A stretch of DNA of 64,000 bases. Origin: Nematostella vectensis. Taxonomy: Eukaryota; Cnidaria; Anthozoa; Actiniaria; Edwardsiidae. The notes beneath the pieces were generated by a model. The model was given only the letters and a program-made list of their open reading frames with translations, had not been told where the DNA came from and did no database searches. The position numbers and the translations under genes are program-made. The DNA lies in contig NC_064048.1 of NCBI RefSeq assembly GCF_932526225.1, forward strand, positions 1,851,340 through 1,915,339, read 5' to 3'. Shown piece after piece: positions 1-11,624 of the stretch. Every line of letters starts with the position of its first letter. Position 1 is the first letter of the stretch.

Positions 1-2550
1 GCAGGCATTACCACCACAAGTATCTAGTGGGGCAGGCATTACCACCACAAGTATCTAGTAGGGCAGGCATTACCATTACAAGTATCTAGTGGAGCAGGCA
101 TTACCACCACAAGTATCTAGTAGGGCAGGCATTACCATCACAAGTATCTAGTGGGGCAGGCATTACCACCACAAGTATCTAGTGGGGCAGGCATTACCAC
201 CACAAGTATCTAGTGGGGCAGGCATTACCACCACAAGTATCTAGTGGGGCAGATATTACCATCACAAGTATCTAGTGGAGCAGGCATTACCACCACAAGT
301 ATCTAGTAGGGCAGGCATTACCACCACAAGTATCTAGTAGGGCAGGCATTACCATTACAAGTATCTAGTGGGGCAGGCATTACCATTACAAGTATCTAGT
401 GGGGCAGGCATTACCATTACAAGTATCTAGTGGAGCAGGCATTACCACCACAAGTATCTAGTGGAGCAGGCATTACCACCACAAGTATCTAGTGGGGCAG
501 GCATTACCACCACAAGTATCTAGTGGGGCAGGCATTACCATTACAAGTATCTAGTGGAGCAGGCATTACCATTACAAGTATCTAGTGGAGCAGGCATTAC
601 CACCACAAGTATCTAGTGGGGCAGGTATTACCATTACAAGTATCTAGTGGAGCAGGCATTACCACCACAAGTATCTAGTGGGGCAGGCATTACCATTACA
701 AGTATCTAGTGGAGCAGGCATTACCATTACAAGTATCTAGTGGAGCAGGCATTACCACCACAAGTATCTAGTGGAGCAGGCATTACCACCACAAGTATCT
801 AGTGGAGCAGGCATTACCACCACAAGTATCTAGTGGAGCAGGCATTACCATCACAAGTATCTAGTGGAGCAGGCATTACCATTACAAGTATCTAGTGGAG
901 CAGGCATTACCATTACAAGTATCTAGTGGGGCAGGTATTACCATCACAAGTATCTAGTGGGGCAGGCATTACCACCACAAGTATCTAGTGGAGCAGGCAT
1001 TACCACCACAAGTATCTAGTGGGGCAGGCATTACCACCACAAGTATCTAGTGGAGCAGGCATTACCACCACAAGTATCTAGTGGGGCAGGTATTACCACC
1101 ACAAGTATCTAGTGGGGCAGGTATTACCACCACAAGTATCTAGTGGGGCAGGCATTACCATCACAAGTATCTAGTGGGGCAGGCATTACCACCACAAGTA
1201 TCTAGTGGAGCAGGCATTACCACCACAAGTATCTAGTGGGGCAGGCATTACCACCACAAGTATCTAGTAGGGCAGGTATTACCATTACAAGTATCTAGTG
1301 GAGCAGGCATTACCACCACAAGTATCTAGTGGAGCAGGCATTACCATCACAAGTATCTAGTGGAGCAGGCATTACCATTACAAGTATCTAGTGGAGCAGG
1401 CATTACCATTACAAGTATCTAGTGGGGCAGGCATTACCATCACAAGTATCTAGTGGAGCAGGCATTACCACCACAAGTATCTAGTGGAGCAGGCATTACC
1501 ACCACAAGTATCTAGTGGAGCAGGCATTACCACCACAAGTATCTAGTGGAGCAGGCATTACCATCACAAGTATCTAGTGGAGCAGGCATTACCATTACAA
1601 GTATCTAGTGGGGCAGGTATTACCACCACAAGTATCTAGTGGGGCAGGTATTACCACCACAAGTATCTAGTGGGGCAGGCATTACCACCACAAGTATCTA
1701 GTAGGGCAGGTATTACCATTACAAGTATCTAGTGGAGCAGGCATTACCATTACAAGTATCTAGTGGGGCAGGCATTACCATCACAAGTATCTAGTGGGGC
1801 AGGCATTACCACCACAAGTATCTAGTGGAGCAGGCATTACCACCACAAGTATCTAGTGGGGCAGGCATTACCACCACAAGTGTCTAGTGGGGCAGGCATT
1901 ACCACCACAAGTATCTAGTGGGGCAGGCATTACCACCACAAGTATCTAGTGGGGCAGGTATTACCACCACAAGTATCTAGTGGAGCAGGCATTACCACCA
2001 CAAGTATCTAGTGGGGCAGGCATTACCACCACAAGTATCTAGTAGGGCAGGCATTACCACCACAAGTATCTAGTGGGGCAGGCATTACCATCACAAGTAT
2101 CTAGTGGGGCAGGCATTACCACCACAAGTATCTAGTAGGGCAGGTATTACCATTACAAGTATCTAGTGGAGCAGGCATTACCACCACAAGTATCTAGTGG
2201 GGCAGGCATTACCACCACAAGTATCTAGTGGGGCAGGTATTACCACCACAAGTATCTAGTGGGGCAGGCATTACCACCACAAGTATCTAGTGGGGCATGC
2301 ATTACCACCACAAGTATCTAGTGGGGCAGGCATTACCATTACAAGTATCTAGTGGAGCAGGCATTACTTTTAAAAGTATCTAGTGGAGCAGGCATTACCA
2401 TCACAAGTATCTAGGGGGGCAGGCATTACCACCACAAGTATCTAGTGGGGCAGGTATTACCACCACAAGTATCTAGTGGAGCAGGCATTACCATCACAAG
2501 TATCTAGTGGGGCAGGCATTACCACCACAAGTATCTAATGGGGCATGTAT
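1..2550. repeat. 31-bp minisatellite array in a PPP6C intron
   Basis: About 82 head-to-tail copies of a 31-bp unit (GCAGGCATTACC-NNN-ACAAG-TATCTAGTGGG) run from the first base of the window, so the array continues to the left. Copies differ mainly at the triplet after ATT-ACC (ACC, ATT or ATC type) and at the last bases (GGG, GGA, AGG). Some copies carry GTATT instead of GCATT. One damaged copy near 2365 reads ACTTTTAAAAG. The array stops about 140 bases before a PPP6C exon, so it is intronic if upstream exons lie to the left. Confidence 0.97.
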
Positions 2551-2690
2551 TAACAAATGTTAACCATTAACCATGTTGGGTACAAAATAATGAAATAATA
2601 CTTAACATCATGTTCAGTTATAATCATTATTTCTTCTGTGTAAGAGATGCTATATGCTAATTATTAAAAGAGTGTTATTTTTGTTTTCAG

Positions 2691-5390
2691 ATAAGAACAA
2701 TCGATCGAAACATGGAAATCCCACATAAAGGAGCATTTTGTGGTATCCTTTTTCATCTTATTGATTTTTAGTTTGATGTTAACTATCCGCTATTGAATTT
2801 TGAGACTTCTATATCTATCTTAGCCATTTGCCTATGGATTACACAATGGAAATTGAACTTTCTTTTCATTAATATCACTCATCAAAATTAAAATATGTTG
2901 ATTGATTTTGATTATCTTTGGTTTGTTGCATAGTTTGTGTGAATTCCATCCCAGAGAAAGATACAAAATGTTTTATATTAATATTAAAAATATAATGAGT
3001 TAAGTATATGACTACTTCAATTGACCACAATAACTCAAACCTGGATGTCTTATTTCAGTAAATATACCCTTTCAGAGCTTCAAACGTCTCTCTCTATTAG
3101 ATAGAGAAATAGATGTGTGAGGCCTTGGAACCAGGGTATAGTGATTAAGGTAGCAGGAGCTTCTAGTTACTTATCTGTGTTTGAGTTGGAGGGGATTTAG
3201 AGTTATCTGTGTTTGAGTTGGAGGGGACTTAGAGTTATCCGAGTTTGAGTTGGAGGGGATTTAGAGTTATCTTTGTTTGAGTTGGAGGGGACTTAGAGTT
3301 ATCTGTGTTTGAGTTGGAGGGGACTTAGAGTTATCTGTGTTTGAGTTAGAAGGGACTTAGAGTTATCTGTGTTTGAGTTGGAGGGGATTTAGAGTTATCT
3401 GTGTTTGAGTTGGAGGGGACTTAGAGTTATCTGTGTTTGAGTTGGAGGGGATTTAGAGTTATCTGTGTTTGAGTTGGAGGGGACTTAGAGTTATCTGTGT
3501 TTGAGTTGGAGGGGACTTAGAGTTATCTGTGTTTGAGTTGGAGGGGACTTAGAGTTATCCGAGTTTGAGTTGGAGGGGACTTAGAGTTATCTGTGTTTGA
3601 GTTGGAGGGGATTTAGAGTTATCTGTGTTTGAGTTGGAGGGGATTTAGAGTTATCTGTGTTTGAGTTGGAGGGGACTTAGAGTTATCTGTGTTTGAGTTG
3701 GAGGGGATTTAGAGTTATCTGTGTTTGAGTTGGAGGGGACTTAGAGTTATCTGTGTTTGAGTTGGAGGGGACTTAGAGTTATCCGGGTTTGAGTTGTAGG
3801 GGAATTATAGTTATCCGAGTTTGAGTTGGAGGGGACTTAGAGTTATCCGAGTTTGAGTTGGAGGGGACTTAGAGTTATCCGAGTTTGAGTTGGAGGGGAC
3901 TTAGAGTTATCCGAGTTTGAGTTGGAGGGGACTTAGAGTTATCCGAGTTTGAGTTGGAGGGGACTTAGAGTTATCCGAGTTTGAGTTGGAGGGGACTTAG
4001 AGTTATCCGAGTTTGAGTTGGAGGGGACTTAGAGTTATCTGTGTTTGAGTTGGAGGGGACTTAGAGTTATCTGTGTTTGAGTTGGAGGGGACTTAGAGTT
4101 ATCTGTGTTTGAGTTGGAGGGGATTTAGAGTTATTCGAGTTTGAGTTGGAGGGGACTTAGAGTTATCTGTGTTTGAGTTGGAGGGGACTTAGAGTTATCT
4201 GTGTTTGAGTTGGAGGGGACTTAGAGTTATCTGTGTTTGAGATGGAGGGGACTTAGAGTTATCTGTGTTTGAGTCATCGGCCATGTAACTGTACCTCTAC
4301 CCCACTGTGAAATTCTCTTCATCTATTTCTAATTCACCATGTAGAAGCCCTTGACTCTCTGAACAGATCTTGTGTGGTCTGACCCAGAAGAAGTGGACAC
4401 CTGGGCAATAAGTCCCAGAGGGGCTGGGTGGCTATTTGGGCCCAAGGTTACACAAGAGGTGAGGTACCCTAGTCACTCCAGCCGCATACACAGGGGGTGC
4501 TGGCGTGCACAGGGTGCGGGGGTGCACAGAGTGCGGGGGATGCACAGGGTGCAGGGGTGCACAAGGTGTGGGGGGTGCACAGGGTGTGGGTGCACCCCTC
4601 CCCTTCTTGGCCACCAAAAAGTGGGTGTTTCTTGTTTAAGGACTGCTAAAAATGATCGTTTTTCCACATGATAACTATGAATGCACGCCCCCTTCTAAAG
4701 CAATTCCTGGGTCGTACGTGCCTGAACTCAGTGCCCAAGGTTTGATTCAGAAATATGCCTTGCTTTGGTTTACTCACTGTCATCACTCAATGCTCAAGGT
4801 TTACATAAATGCCTTGCTTTGTTTTGCTAGATTTTGCCTATAGCATAAAACACAAAAAGTTCCTATTGTATTGTAGAATAAATCATTGATGACTATAGAT
4901 CACAATGATGTTTTGCTTCAGAATAAAACAAGTCATGATTACATGGCTCTAAAGGTGGGGGAGGGGCGATGCCAGCGGTGCCTCCTTTATCTTTAGACAG
5001 AATTTCAAGTAAAAAATAAAGCTTAAACTAATTAATACATTCGCATTTTATACATTAGCCACTGCCACTAACCGCGTTCTTCCCTTCTCGCGAAATACTG
5101 CGTATGCTCCTATTACAATATCGCTTTTATTTTGATTTCAGTTTGTCCACATCAACAATCTAAAGCTGATCTGCCGCGCCCATCAACTCGTCCACGAAGG
5201 TTATAAATACATGTTTGACGAAAAACTAGTTACCGTCTGGTCCGCGCCTAACTACTGCTACCGCTGCGGCAACATCGCCTCCATACTGGCCTTCTCTGAT
5301 GCCGACAACCGCGAACCCAAGCTATTCCAGGCAGTACCAGACTACGAAAGGGTGATACCACCCCGAACAACGACACCCTACTTCCTCTAG
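2691..5390 (+). CDS. PPP6C: Serine/threonine-protein phosphatase 6 catalytic subunit, 3' exons (partial gene)
   Basis: Three exons encode the C-terminal part of PP6C, the catalytic subunit of the nuclear/cytoplasmic PP6 phosphatase of the PPP family. Exon 2691-2742 follows a TTTGTTTTCAG acceptor and reads [17 protein letters not shown], ending in phase 1. Exon 4367-4458 reads [20 protein letters not shown] and on to KVTQE, with a GTGAGG donor. Exon 5142-5390 begins FVHINN, contains the PPP-family active-site region RAHQLVHEG and the [11 protein letters not shown] motif, and ends RTTTPYFL before TAG. The terminal YFL matches the methylated C-terminus of PP2A/PP4/PP6 enzymes, and the full string fits PP6C better than PP2A or PP4. 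Exon phases join exactly. Upstream exons with the metal-binding GDxHG and GDxVDRG motifs lie outside the window. Both visible introns are normal GT-AG, and one holds a minisatellite. Confidence 0.96.
3171..4275. repeat. 32-bp minisatellite in the second visible PPP6C intron
   Basis: About 34 direct copies of a 32-bp unit (GAGTTGGAGGGGACTTAGAG plus TTATCTGTGTTT) lie between the exons at 2691-2742 and 4367-4458. Two main variants alternate in blocks: TCTGTGTTT and TCCGAGTTT. GGGATTT copies are interspersed with GGGACTT. The blocky distribution of variants suggests local unit amplification. Confidence 0.97.
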
Positions 5391-6150
5391 TAGAGTGCGC
5401 AGGAATTAGAGACAGTTTTAGTAGATTTTGATGTATTGCTAATGCTGACTTAAGCAAGGGTGGGGCCAGTGGCGCGTTCTAGGGATAGGATATGACCAGT
5501 ATCCGGGGCTTTAAGATACGAAGACGGCAACGAGGACAGCCGTCTTAGCCGTCGCTGTTGTCCCATGGATAACTCTTCTTCTTCGGCAATAGTACACCGA
5601 GGAAGAAAAGAAAAGGATGGGGAGGGGTGGGGGGGGGGGGAGGGAGAAGGGGTGGGGGGAGGGGGAGGGAGAGGGGCTTCATAGCATTGTCACTTATAAA
5701 ACATAATTTTCTCTATGATACGTTTGTTTACATCTCCACGTTCTCCAAGTTCACATCTCCACAACTGAGATGAATATCTGATCTGCATATGGTTTCATAG
5801 CCTAGGAAACCACGCGTCACGCAGGTCGGATCAAGGGACTTTAACTGATAAGAATTAATTTTTGACCTTTTGTTAATTTCACATATGAACGCATATTTAC
5901 GCCGTGCTGATGTAAATAATAAAAAAATTTCTGCCAAGCAGTGCTACATGCTTTATTATTGTAAATGTATAGACATTAAACAAATAGATAAAAAATCGAA
6001 ACGTTGTACTGTACTCGAAGGAATTTTTTGTCGGGAAGGGGGCCCAGCTTTCCATTATTTATGAATTCCTAAACTTCTCCAGCCCGATGCCTCTTTATTG
6101 ATCAAAGCCCCTAGCCAATCAGGAGTCTCGCCTCTGGAAGAAAGCGCGCA
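5391..6150. other. PPP6C 3' flank with a G-rich tract
   Basis: This is non-coding sequence after the PPP6C stop codon. Around 5616-5684 it contains a strongly G-biased stretch with at least four runs of three or more G, capable of forming G-quadruplexes on the plus strand. No convincing ORF is present. Confidence 0.6.
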
Positions 6151-6154
6151 TTGT

Positions 6155-7135
6155 GAGCCTGAACGACCACAATTCTCAGTTCCCAAGGTGGTCGCTTACC
6201 AGAGCAAGCTCTCGTAAAAAAACAGCTCCGTTAACGACCACAATTCTCAGTTCCCAAGGTGGTCGCTTACCAGAGCAAGCTCTCGTAAAAGACCAGCTCC
6301 GTTAACGACCACAATTCTCAGTTCCCAAGGTGGTCGCTTACCAGAGCAAGCTAGGCTATCGTAAAAGACCAGCTCCGTTAACGACCACAATTCTCAGTTC
6401 CCAAGGTGGTTGCTTACCAGAGCAAGCTCTCGTAAAAGACCAGCTCCGTTAACGACCACAATTCTTAGTTCCCAAGGTGGTCGCTTACCAGAGCAACCTC
6501 TCGTAAAAGACCAGCTCCGTTAACGACCACAATTCTCAGTTCCCAAGGTGGTCGCTTATGAGAGCAAGCTCTCGTAAAAGACCAGCTCCGTTAACGACCA
6601 CAATTCTCAGTTCCCAAGGTGGTCGCTTATGAGAGCAAGCTCTCGTAAAAGACCAGCTCCGTTAACGAGCACAATTCTCAGTTCCCAAGGTGGTCGCTTA
6701 CCAGAGCTAGCTCTTGTAAAAGACAAGCTCCGTTAACGACCACAATTCTCAGTTCCCAAGGTGGTCGCTTATGAGAGCAAGCTCTCGTAAAAGACCAGCT
6801 CCGTTAACGACCATAATTCTCAGTTCCCAAGGTGGTCGCTTATGAGAGCAACCTCTCGTAAAAGACCAGCTCCGTTAACGACCACAATTCTTAGTTCCCA
6901 AGGTGGTCGCTTACCAGAGCAAGCTCTCGTAAAAGACCAGCTCCGTTAACGACCACAATTCTCAGTTCCCAAGGTGGTCGCTTACCAGAGCAAGCTCTCG
7001 TAAAAGACCAGCTCCGTTAACGACCACAATTCTCAGTTCCCAAGGTGGTCGCTTATGAGAGCAAGCTCTCGTAAAAGACCAGCTCCGTTAACGACCACAA
7101 TTCTCAGTTCCCAAGGTGGTCGCTTACGAGAGCTT
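6155..7135. repeat. ~71-bp tandem array with two hairpins per unit
   Basis: Roughly 14 copies of a 71-72-bp unit are present. Each unit carries GACCAC, a 17-nt loop, then GTGGTC (first hairpin). This is followed by GGTCGCTTA-(C/T)-(C/G)-AGAGC, AA, GCTCTCGTAAAAGACC (second, longer hairpin with a two-base loop), then a GTTAAC palindrome. Many substitutions keep pairing: the variants TTACGAGAGC and TTATGAGAGC both pair with GCTCTCGTAA, the second through a G-T wobble. The array lies 3' of zinc-finger gene 1. Confidence 0.93.
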
Positions 7136-7139
7136 CAAC

Positions 7140-7796
7140 TATAGCTACGCCTTTTTCTTGCTGTTATTTTGCCGCTAATATCCGAAACGTGCGCGAGTTT
7201 GCAAGCCCAAAGGTCACAAGCTTTTTTAGTGTAAGTCGCCAAAACTGACTCAAAGATTCCTAGAAACAAATCCATAACAATTTCTACTCAGATTGCTCAA
7301 ATTTCCTGTTGGATTAAACTGTTCCCTTGAAGGTCATCGTACAGTATATCACCTGAGGGCATCATCATCATCATCATCATGTCCTGGGGGGTCATTTGTT
7401 GTGTTTTATACCTCTATAATGACACACACAAAGGCTACAAGATCGGTAAAATCCCTTGCAACATTAAAAAGATCTGAAGCCTGTGTATTGACCATTCTTA
7501 GTAAATCATTAGTTATTACAGGTAACCCAAGCTCACTGTGTAAATAAGAGAGTGAAATGTATGTACAAGGGGAAATAGAACAACGTAACTCTCGAAATAC
7601 CGGCCCAAATGGCTTAAAACTTCACCCAGACCTGACTCCTCTGTCAGGTCAAAATATTTTTGAGAGTTTTACGACTTTATTTCGTAGTAAAGCTTATTTC
7701 AAGCCCATACGTTTACTGTAAACCATGACACACACAACTAAACGTGAACCATTATAATTTATTCATACACACAGTAAGCTTGGGGTACCTTTGTAG
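7140..7796 (-). other. Conserved 3' flank of zinc-finger gene 1
   Basis: Non-coding. Its sequence (for example CCTCTATAATGACACAC at about 7410 and a short CAT-triplet run at 7363-7380) recurs 3' of the other finger genes near 12740-12905, 25640-25750 plus 26570-26830, and 32650-33000. The common stretch is the probable 3' UTR and downstream flank of the duplicated unit, and it is useful for aligning insertions between copies. Confidence 0.6.
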
Positions 7797-9086
7797 TTAT
7801 GCATGTGTTTTTACATGTGTTTTCAAGGATCCAGATCGGGTAAAGCACTTGCCACACTCATCACATTTGTATGGTTTCTGTCCTGAGTGAATCATTAGGT
7901 GCGTCTTCAGGTACCTATGTCTGGAAAAGCACTTGCCACATTCATAACATTTGTATGGTTTCCTTCCTGAGTGAATCATCAGGTGTGTCTTCAGGTTTGA
8001 TTTTACGGTAAAGCACTTGCCACATTCATCACATTTGTATGGTTTCTGTCCTGAGTGAATCATTAGGTGCGTCTTCAAGGTCCCAGATTGGTTAAAGCAC
8101 TTGCCACATTCATCACATTTGTATGGTTTCTGTCCTGAGTGAATCCTTAGGTGTGACTTCAGTCCTGCATGTCGGGTAAAGCCCTTATCACACACATCAC
8201 ATTTGTATGGTTTTTGTCCTGAGTGCATTATTAGGTGTGCCTTCAGGTGTGTTTTTAAGTTTCCAAATTGGTTAAAGCACTTGCCACATTCATCACATTT
8301 GTATGGTTTATGTCCTGAGTGAATCAGTACGTGTTTCCTCAAGCTTCCAGCTTCAGAAAAGCACTTGTCACATTCATCACATTTGTATGGTTTCTGTCCT
8401 GTGTGAATCCTTAGGTGTGAATTCAGGGCTCCAGAATGGGTAAAGCACTTGCCACATTCATGACATTTGTATGGTTTCTGTCCTGAGTGAATCCTTAGAT
8501 GTGTTGTCAGGACTCCTGATTGTCTAAAGCACTTGCCACATTCATCACATTTGTATGGTTTCTGTCCTGAGTGAATCCTTAGGTGTGAATTCAGGGCTCC
8601 AGAATGGGTAAAGCACTTGCCACATTCATGACATTCGTATGGTTTCTGTCCTGTGTGTATCCTTAGATGTGTTTTCAGGGCTCCAGAATAGGTAAAGCAC
8701 TTGCCACATACATCACATTTGTATGGATTCTGTTCTGAGTGAGTCCTTAGGTGTCTCTTCAGGGAACTTGATAGGTTATAGCACTTGCCACATTCATTAC
8801 ACTTGTATGGATTTTGTCCCGAGTGAATAATGGCGTGTGCCCTAAGGTATGCACGCCGGGTAAAGCACTTACCGCATTCATCACATTTGTATGCTTTCTC
8901 AGATAAATTCAGTGCTTTTGATACTTCCTCTGCAATCTTTTTCAAATCAAATAGTTTTGGTTCAACTTTCATTTCATGCTTGCAGATGAAATCTTGGCTT
9001 TGATTCAAAGGTTGCTTTAAATGTTTCTTCTCTGGCATTATTTTCCCTCGACTCTTATCTCCCATTTTATCTCCCAAAATCACTTC
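7797..9086 (-). CDS. C2H2 zinc-finger protein 1, main (finger) exon
   Basis: With the 27-nt exon at 10724-10750 this encodes about 438 residues. After a ~75-residue leader (KKHLKQP, SQDFICK, LFDLKKIAEEVSKALNLSEK) come 13 tandem C2H2 fingers of 28 residues each, ending KTHVKTHA before TAA. The linkers are HSGQKPYKC or HTGQKPYKC, close to the classical TGEKP. Nearly all fingers read CGKCF, with an extra Cys. Finger 8 carries four extra residues (LKTH-LKAH-LIMH), giving a third His. No KRAB, SCAN or BTB domain is visible. By family, a nuclear sequence-specific DNA-binding protein is expected; its target is unknown. I start the exon at 9086 because the acceptor used by paralogues (TTTTTCAG) is TTTTCTG here, and the next AG six bases on keeps the frame. 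Confidence 0.9.
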   Translation of the reverse strand, partial: EVILGDKMGDKSRGKIMPEKKHLKQPLNQSQDFICKHEMKVEPKLFDLKKIAEEVSKALNLSEKAYKCDECGKCFTRRAYLRAHAIIHSGQNPYKCNECGKCYNLSSSLKRHLRTHSEQNPYKCDVCGKCFTYSGALKTHLRIHTGQKPYECHECGKCFTHSGALNSHLRIHSGQKPYKCDECGKCFRQSGVLTTHLRIHSGQKPYKCHECGKCFTHSGALNSHLRIHTGQKPYKCDECDKCFSEAGSLRKHVLIHSGHKPYKCDECGKCFNQFGNLKTHLKAHLIMHSGQKPYKCDVCDKGFTRHAGLKSHLRIHSGQKPYKCDECGKCFNQSGTLKTHLMIHSGQKPYKCDECGKCFTVKSNLKTHLMIHSGRKPYKCYECGKCFSRHRYLKTHLMIHSGQKPYKCDECGKCFTRSGSLKTHVKTHA

Positions 9087-10723
9087 CTGTTCCAGAAAAA
9101 AAGATAAAAACATTTTTTAAATTGTTTTTTTTTCACAACTGAGTACTGATAAAACTCAAGTAGCACAAAATTATATTAATTAGCAAACAAAAAATAGGAA
9201 ACATTGCAGGCCTGGTTTTAAACACCTCAGAGTTTACAGGGGTAGTCAGTTTGTACAACACATAACCATGCTACATGTACATCACAGAGTACACCTGTAA
9301 ACTCTGAGGTGTTTAAAACAAAATTCATTTCAATAACAACCCATGTCATAAAAAGATACCCTTTACTCCAATCCTCCAGGTTTATTCCCATGACCTCAAG
9401 ACACAATGCCCATTTCTTTGTGGATTCTGGAATCCATGACAAATCTTGGCGCCATTACTGGTTGAAAAAGCATGTTTTGGGATATCTATAGATATCTTAC
9501 GGTCAGAGCCCAAAAGAAAAAAATATATATTATTATAAATCCATCTTTGCTTGCAAAAATCCAAAAGCAAAACATTCAATTATTCCCCAATATACTCAAT
9601 TATGTCCTAGGGCACTCTTCCACTATCCTTATAAGATGTATTTTTTTATGACAAAATACAAGCAACCATCAACTAAGGCACAACCACGAGAGATGAGAGA
9701 TCAGATGGCAAAGCACTGTTGGGTGTTTCACTTTGGCACGCTGTAGAAACTTAAAATTAGGGGGGATGAGTATAGGTTTGTGGTCTCTTTTTTGTAGATA
9801 TTGCTAAAAAATACCCTCGGGTCAATGGGTTAAACAAGCAAAATATTTGAACCAGAATGGACCACAAATTGAACAATTATGTCGAGTCCCTTGATGAGAT
9901 CTAGATACCAGAAAAAATACTAGATAATCTGGAAAAAAGACATGGGGTTCATGTGGGGGTTTAGAGTACTTTCGAACAAGAATCTGTTCTGAGGGGGTGG
10001 GGAAATTGACTCTAGGACTTCCCCCCATCCTGGGGATTTGGGGACTAGTGAATATTGTCATAAATTTACTTTGCAAAAGTCATGTCAGTTTCTGGTTTGA
10101 GACTCTTTACCTTCTGAAGCAATAAATATTATGTATTAGTGTGTGGCAAGCAGCATGGCGAAAAATGTGTGAAAACGGATATGAATGATAACTAACGCCA
10201 ATGATGAAGATAATTATTTATATTCTTTCTTTTAGTAACTGTTATCTTCATAGTTTGTGTGTGTGTTAGTATCCGTAGGATAAACATCTGCCGAAAGCAG
10301 ATGCATATCATTATTTACAGCCAAATTCGTTGTTGTGCGACCACGACGAATCCAAAATCCTTGTCTCGTTTGGGAATAGCGCGTAGTCAGACAATAGCTT
10401 TGGGGTGGTTTGTCTGGTTTTTATTGTTTGGTTTGATTGACTATGCGCTATTCCCAAACGAAGAAAGATTCTGGGAGGTCGCGTAACAACGATTTTGGCT
10501 ATAATGGCTATTCGCAAAGGCTGGGCAAACTAACAAAAAGAAACTCGAGGCACACTTGGAAAAAATCGAGCGAACTAACCTCAGAGGAGATATTGTAAAA
10601 AACAAGAGCAGCTCCATAAATACATAACAACAGAGGATAACACAAGCACAGAGATAACGTAATCACAGACAAATACTATCCCAGAATCAGTAAAAATAGT
10701 AAAAGGTAGTAGATTATACCAAC
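9087..10723 (-). other. Intron of zinc-finger gene 1
   Basis: The donor AAG/GTTGGTAT at 10723 and an acceptor near 9087 bound this 1.64-kb intron. Its sequence is alignable with the introns at 27622-29314 and parts of 15075-17702: shared blocks include the palindromic CATCTGCCGAAAGCAGATG at about 10284 and the ACAGGGGTAGTCAGTTTGTA block near 9235. No other coding sequence is seen. Confidence 0.6.
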
Positions 10724-10750
10724 CTTCTCACCAAGCGACTCGTCCGCCAT
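10724..10750 (-). CDS. First coding exon of zinc-finger gene 1 (MADESLGEK)
   Basis: An ATG in a favourable AAAATGG context opens nine codons, MADESLGEK, followed by the donor GTTGGTAT. The same 27-nt exon with the same donor occurs before the other three finger genes (MADETRGEK, MADESRGEK, MADESCGEK). It joins in phase 0 to the finger exon (EVILGDKMGDKS). The reading frame and boundaries are conserved while bases vary, which supports real coding use. Confidence 0.72.
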
Positions 10751-10970
10751 TTTGATCTTTTTTTATGAAACACACAGGCAGCCCAACAAGGATTCCTCTT
10801 ATGACCAATATGTCAGACGGGACTCCTGTGGATACCTCACGGCGACGAAGAGGTTGAGACTCAACTCTTCCTCCAGTTTCTTCTTTTTCTGTTCTGCGGT
10901 CTTTTACATTTTCTCTTTCGCGATTCAGACGCATCAACAAAGAAAATCAATAAAATCAACCGTCCTCTAG

Positions 10971-11610
10971 TACCAACAAAAGGGTGAACAGGAGTCGAAC
11001 TCATCTCGTCTTATGATCAGAGTGGGATCCAGACCCCTCTGTGGACACCCGCCTGCAAAGTAGTTATCAATAAAGACGCTTCTGTATGAAAACGAGGCTC
11101 TCTGTACAGGGCATGCTGGAGTGACTCTGCCAAATCTTTAATAAGACTTCTTTAGGGCAGATTTAAAAATGATCTTATTTATTAATCTGGTAAACAAAGC
11201 CGACTATTTGGGTATTTAGATTTTGTTTTTGGCAATACAGATGTCTTTCACGCTTGCAAAACGTTCAAGAGTTTTTCAATACTTCACTGCGCACGAGGTG
11301 AACCTTGGACCATAAGCTCATAAGTTTTACGGCCCTTGAATATGTCGCCGCCCTTTGAAAAGTGCATACGTGGATGCGCTAGTTTGCTGGCTAGGAAACT
11401 GGCAAACCAGCATATCCGCGAGAGGTCTTCGTGGGACTCGATATATCCACGGTGCGTACGGTCCTCTCAGGCCCCATGATCCTAGTTATTCGCACTATTT
11501 ATCAGTTTTCAAAGATGTTTCAAATTTAAAGAGCTAGATTCTATATGCTAATAACAAGCCAGATAAACATTAAAATCTGCTGTCGAGAGGATTTCGACAA
11601 TTAGCTCGCA
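10971..11610. other. Duplicated intergenic segment (paralogue of 30990-31740)
   Basis: No gene seen. Blocks such as TTATCAATAAAGACGCTTCT near 11065 and GAGAGGTCTTCGTGGGA near 11420 recur at about 30995 and 31640 in the same order. This stretch therefore belongs to the duplicated unit lying between exon 1 and the satellite. Confidence 0.55.
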
Positions 11611-11624
11611 ATCTTTGTACAGTG

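Noticed and set aside
1-2550. CRISPR-like regular repeat array
   Set aside because: Units are contiguous with no unique spacers, in animal intronic DNA; an ordinary minisatellite.
4372-4671. 99-codon ORF at 4372
   Set aside because: Its first ~29 codons are the PPP6C exon 4367-4458; the rest is intron read-through beyond the GTGAGG donor.
6155-7135. tRNA or snRNA gene cluster
   Set aside because: Units form two hairpins but no cloverleaf, no A/B box pair and no CCA-type or Sm-site features were found.
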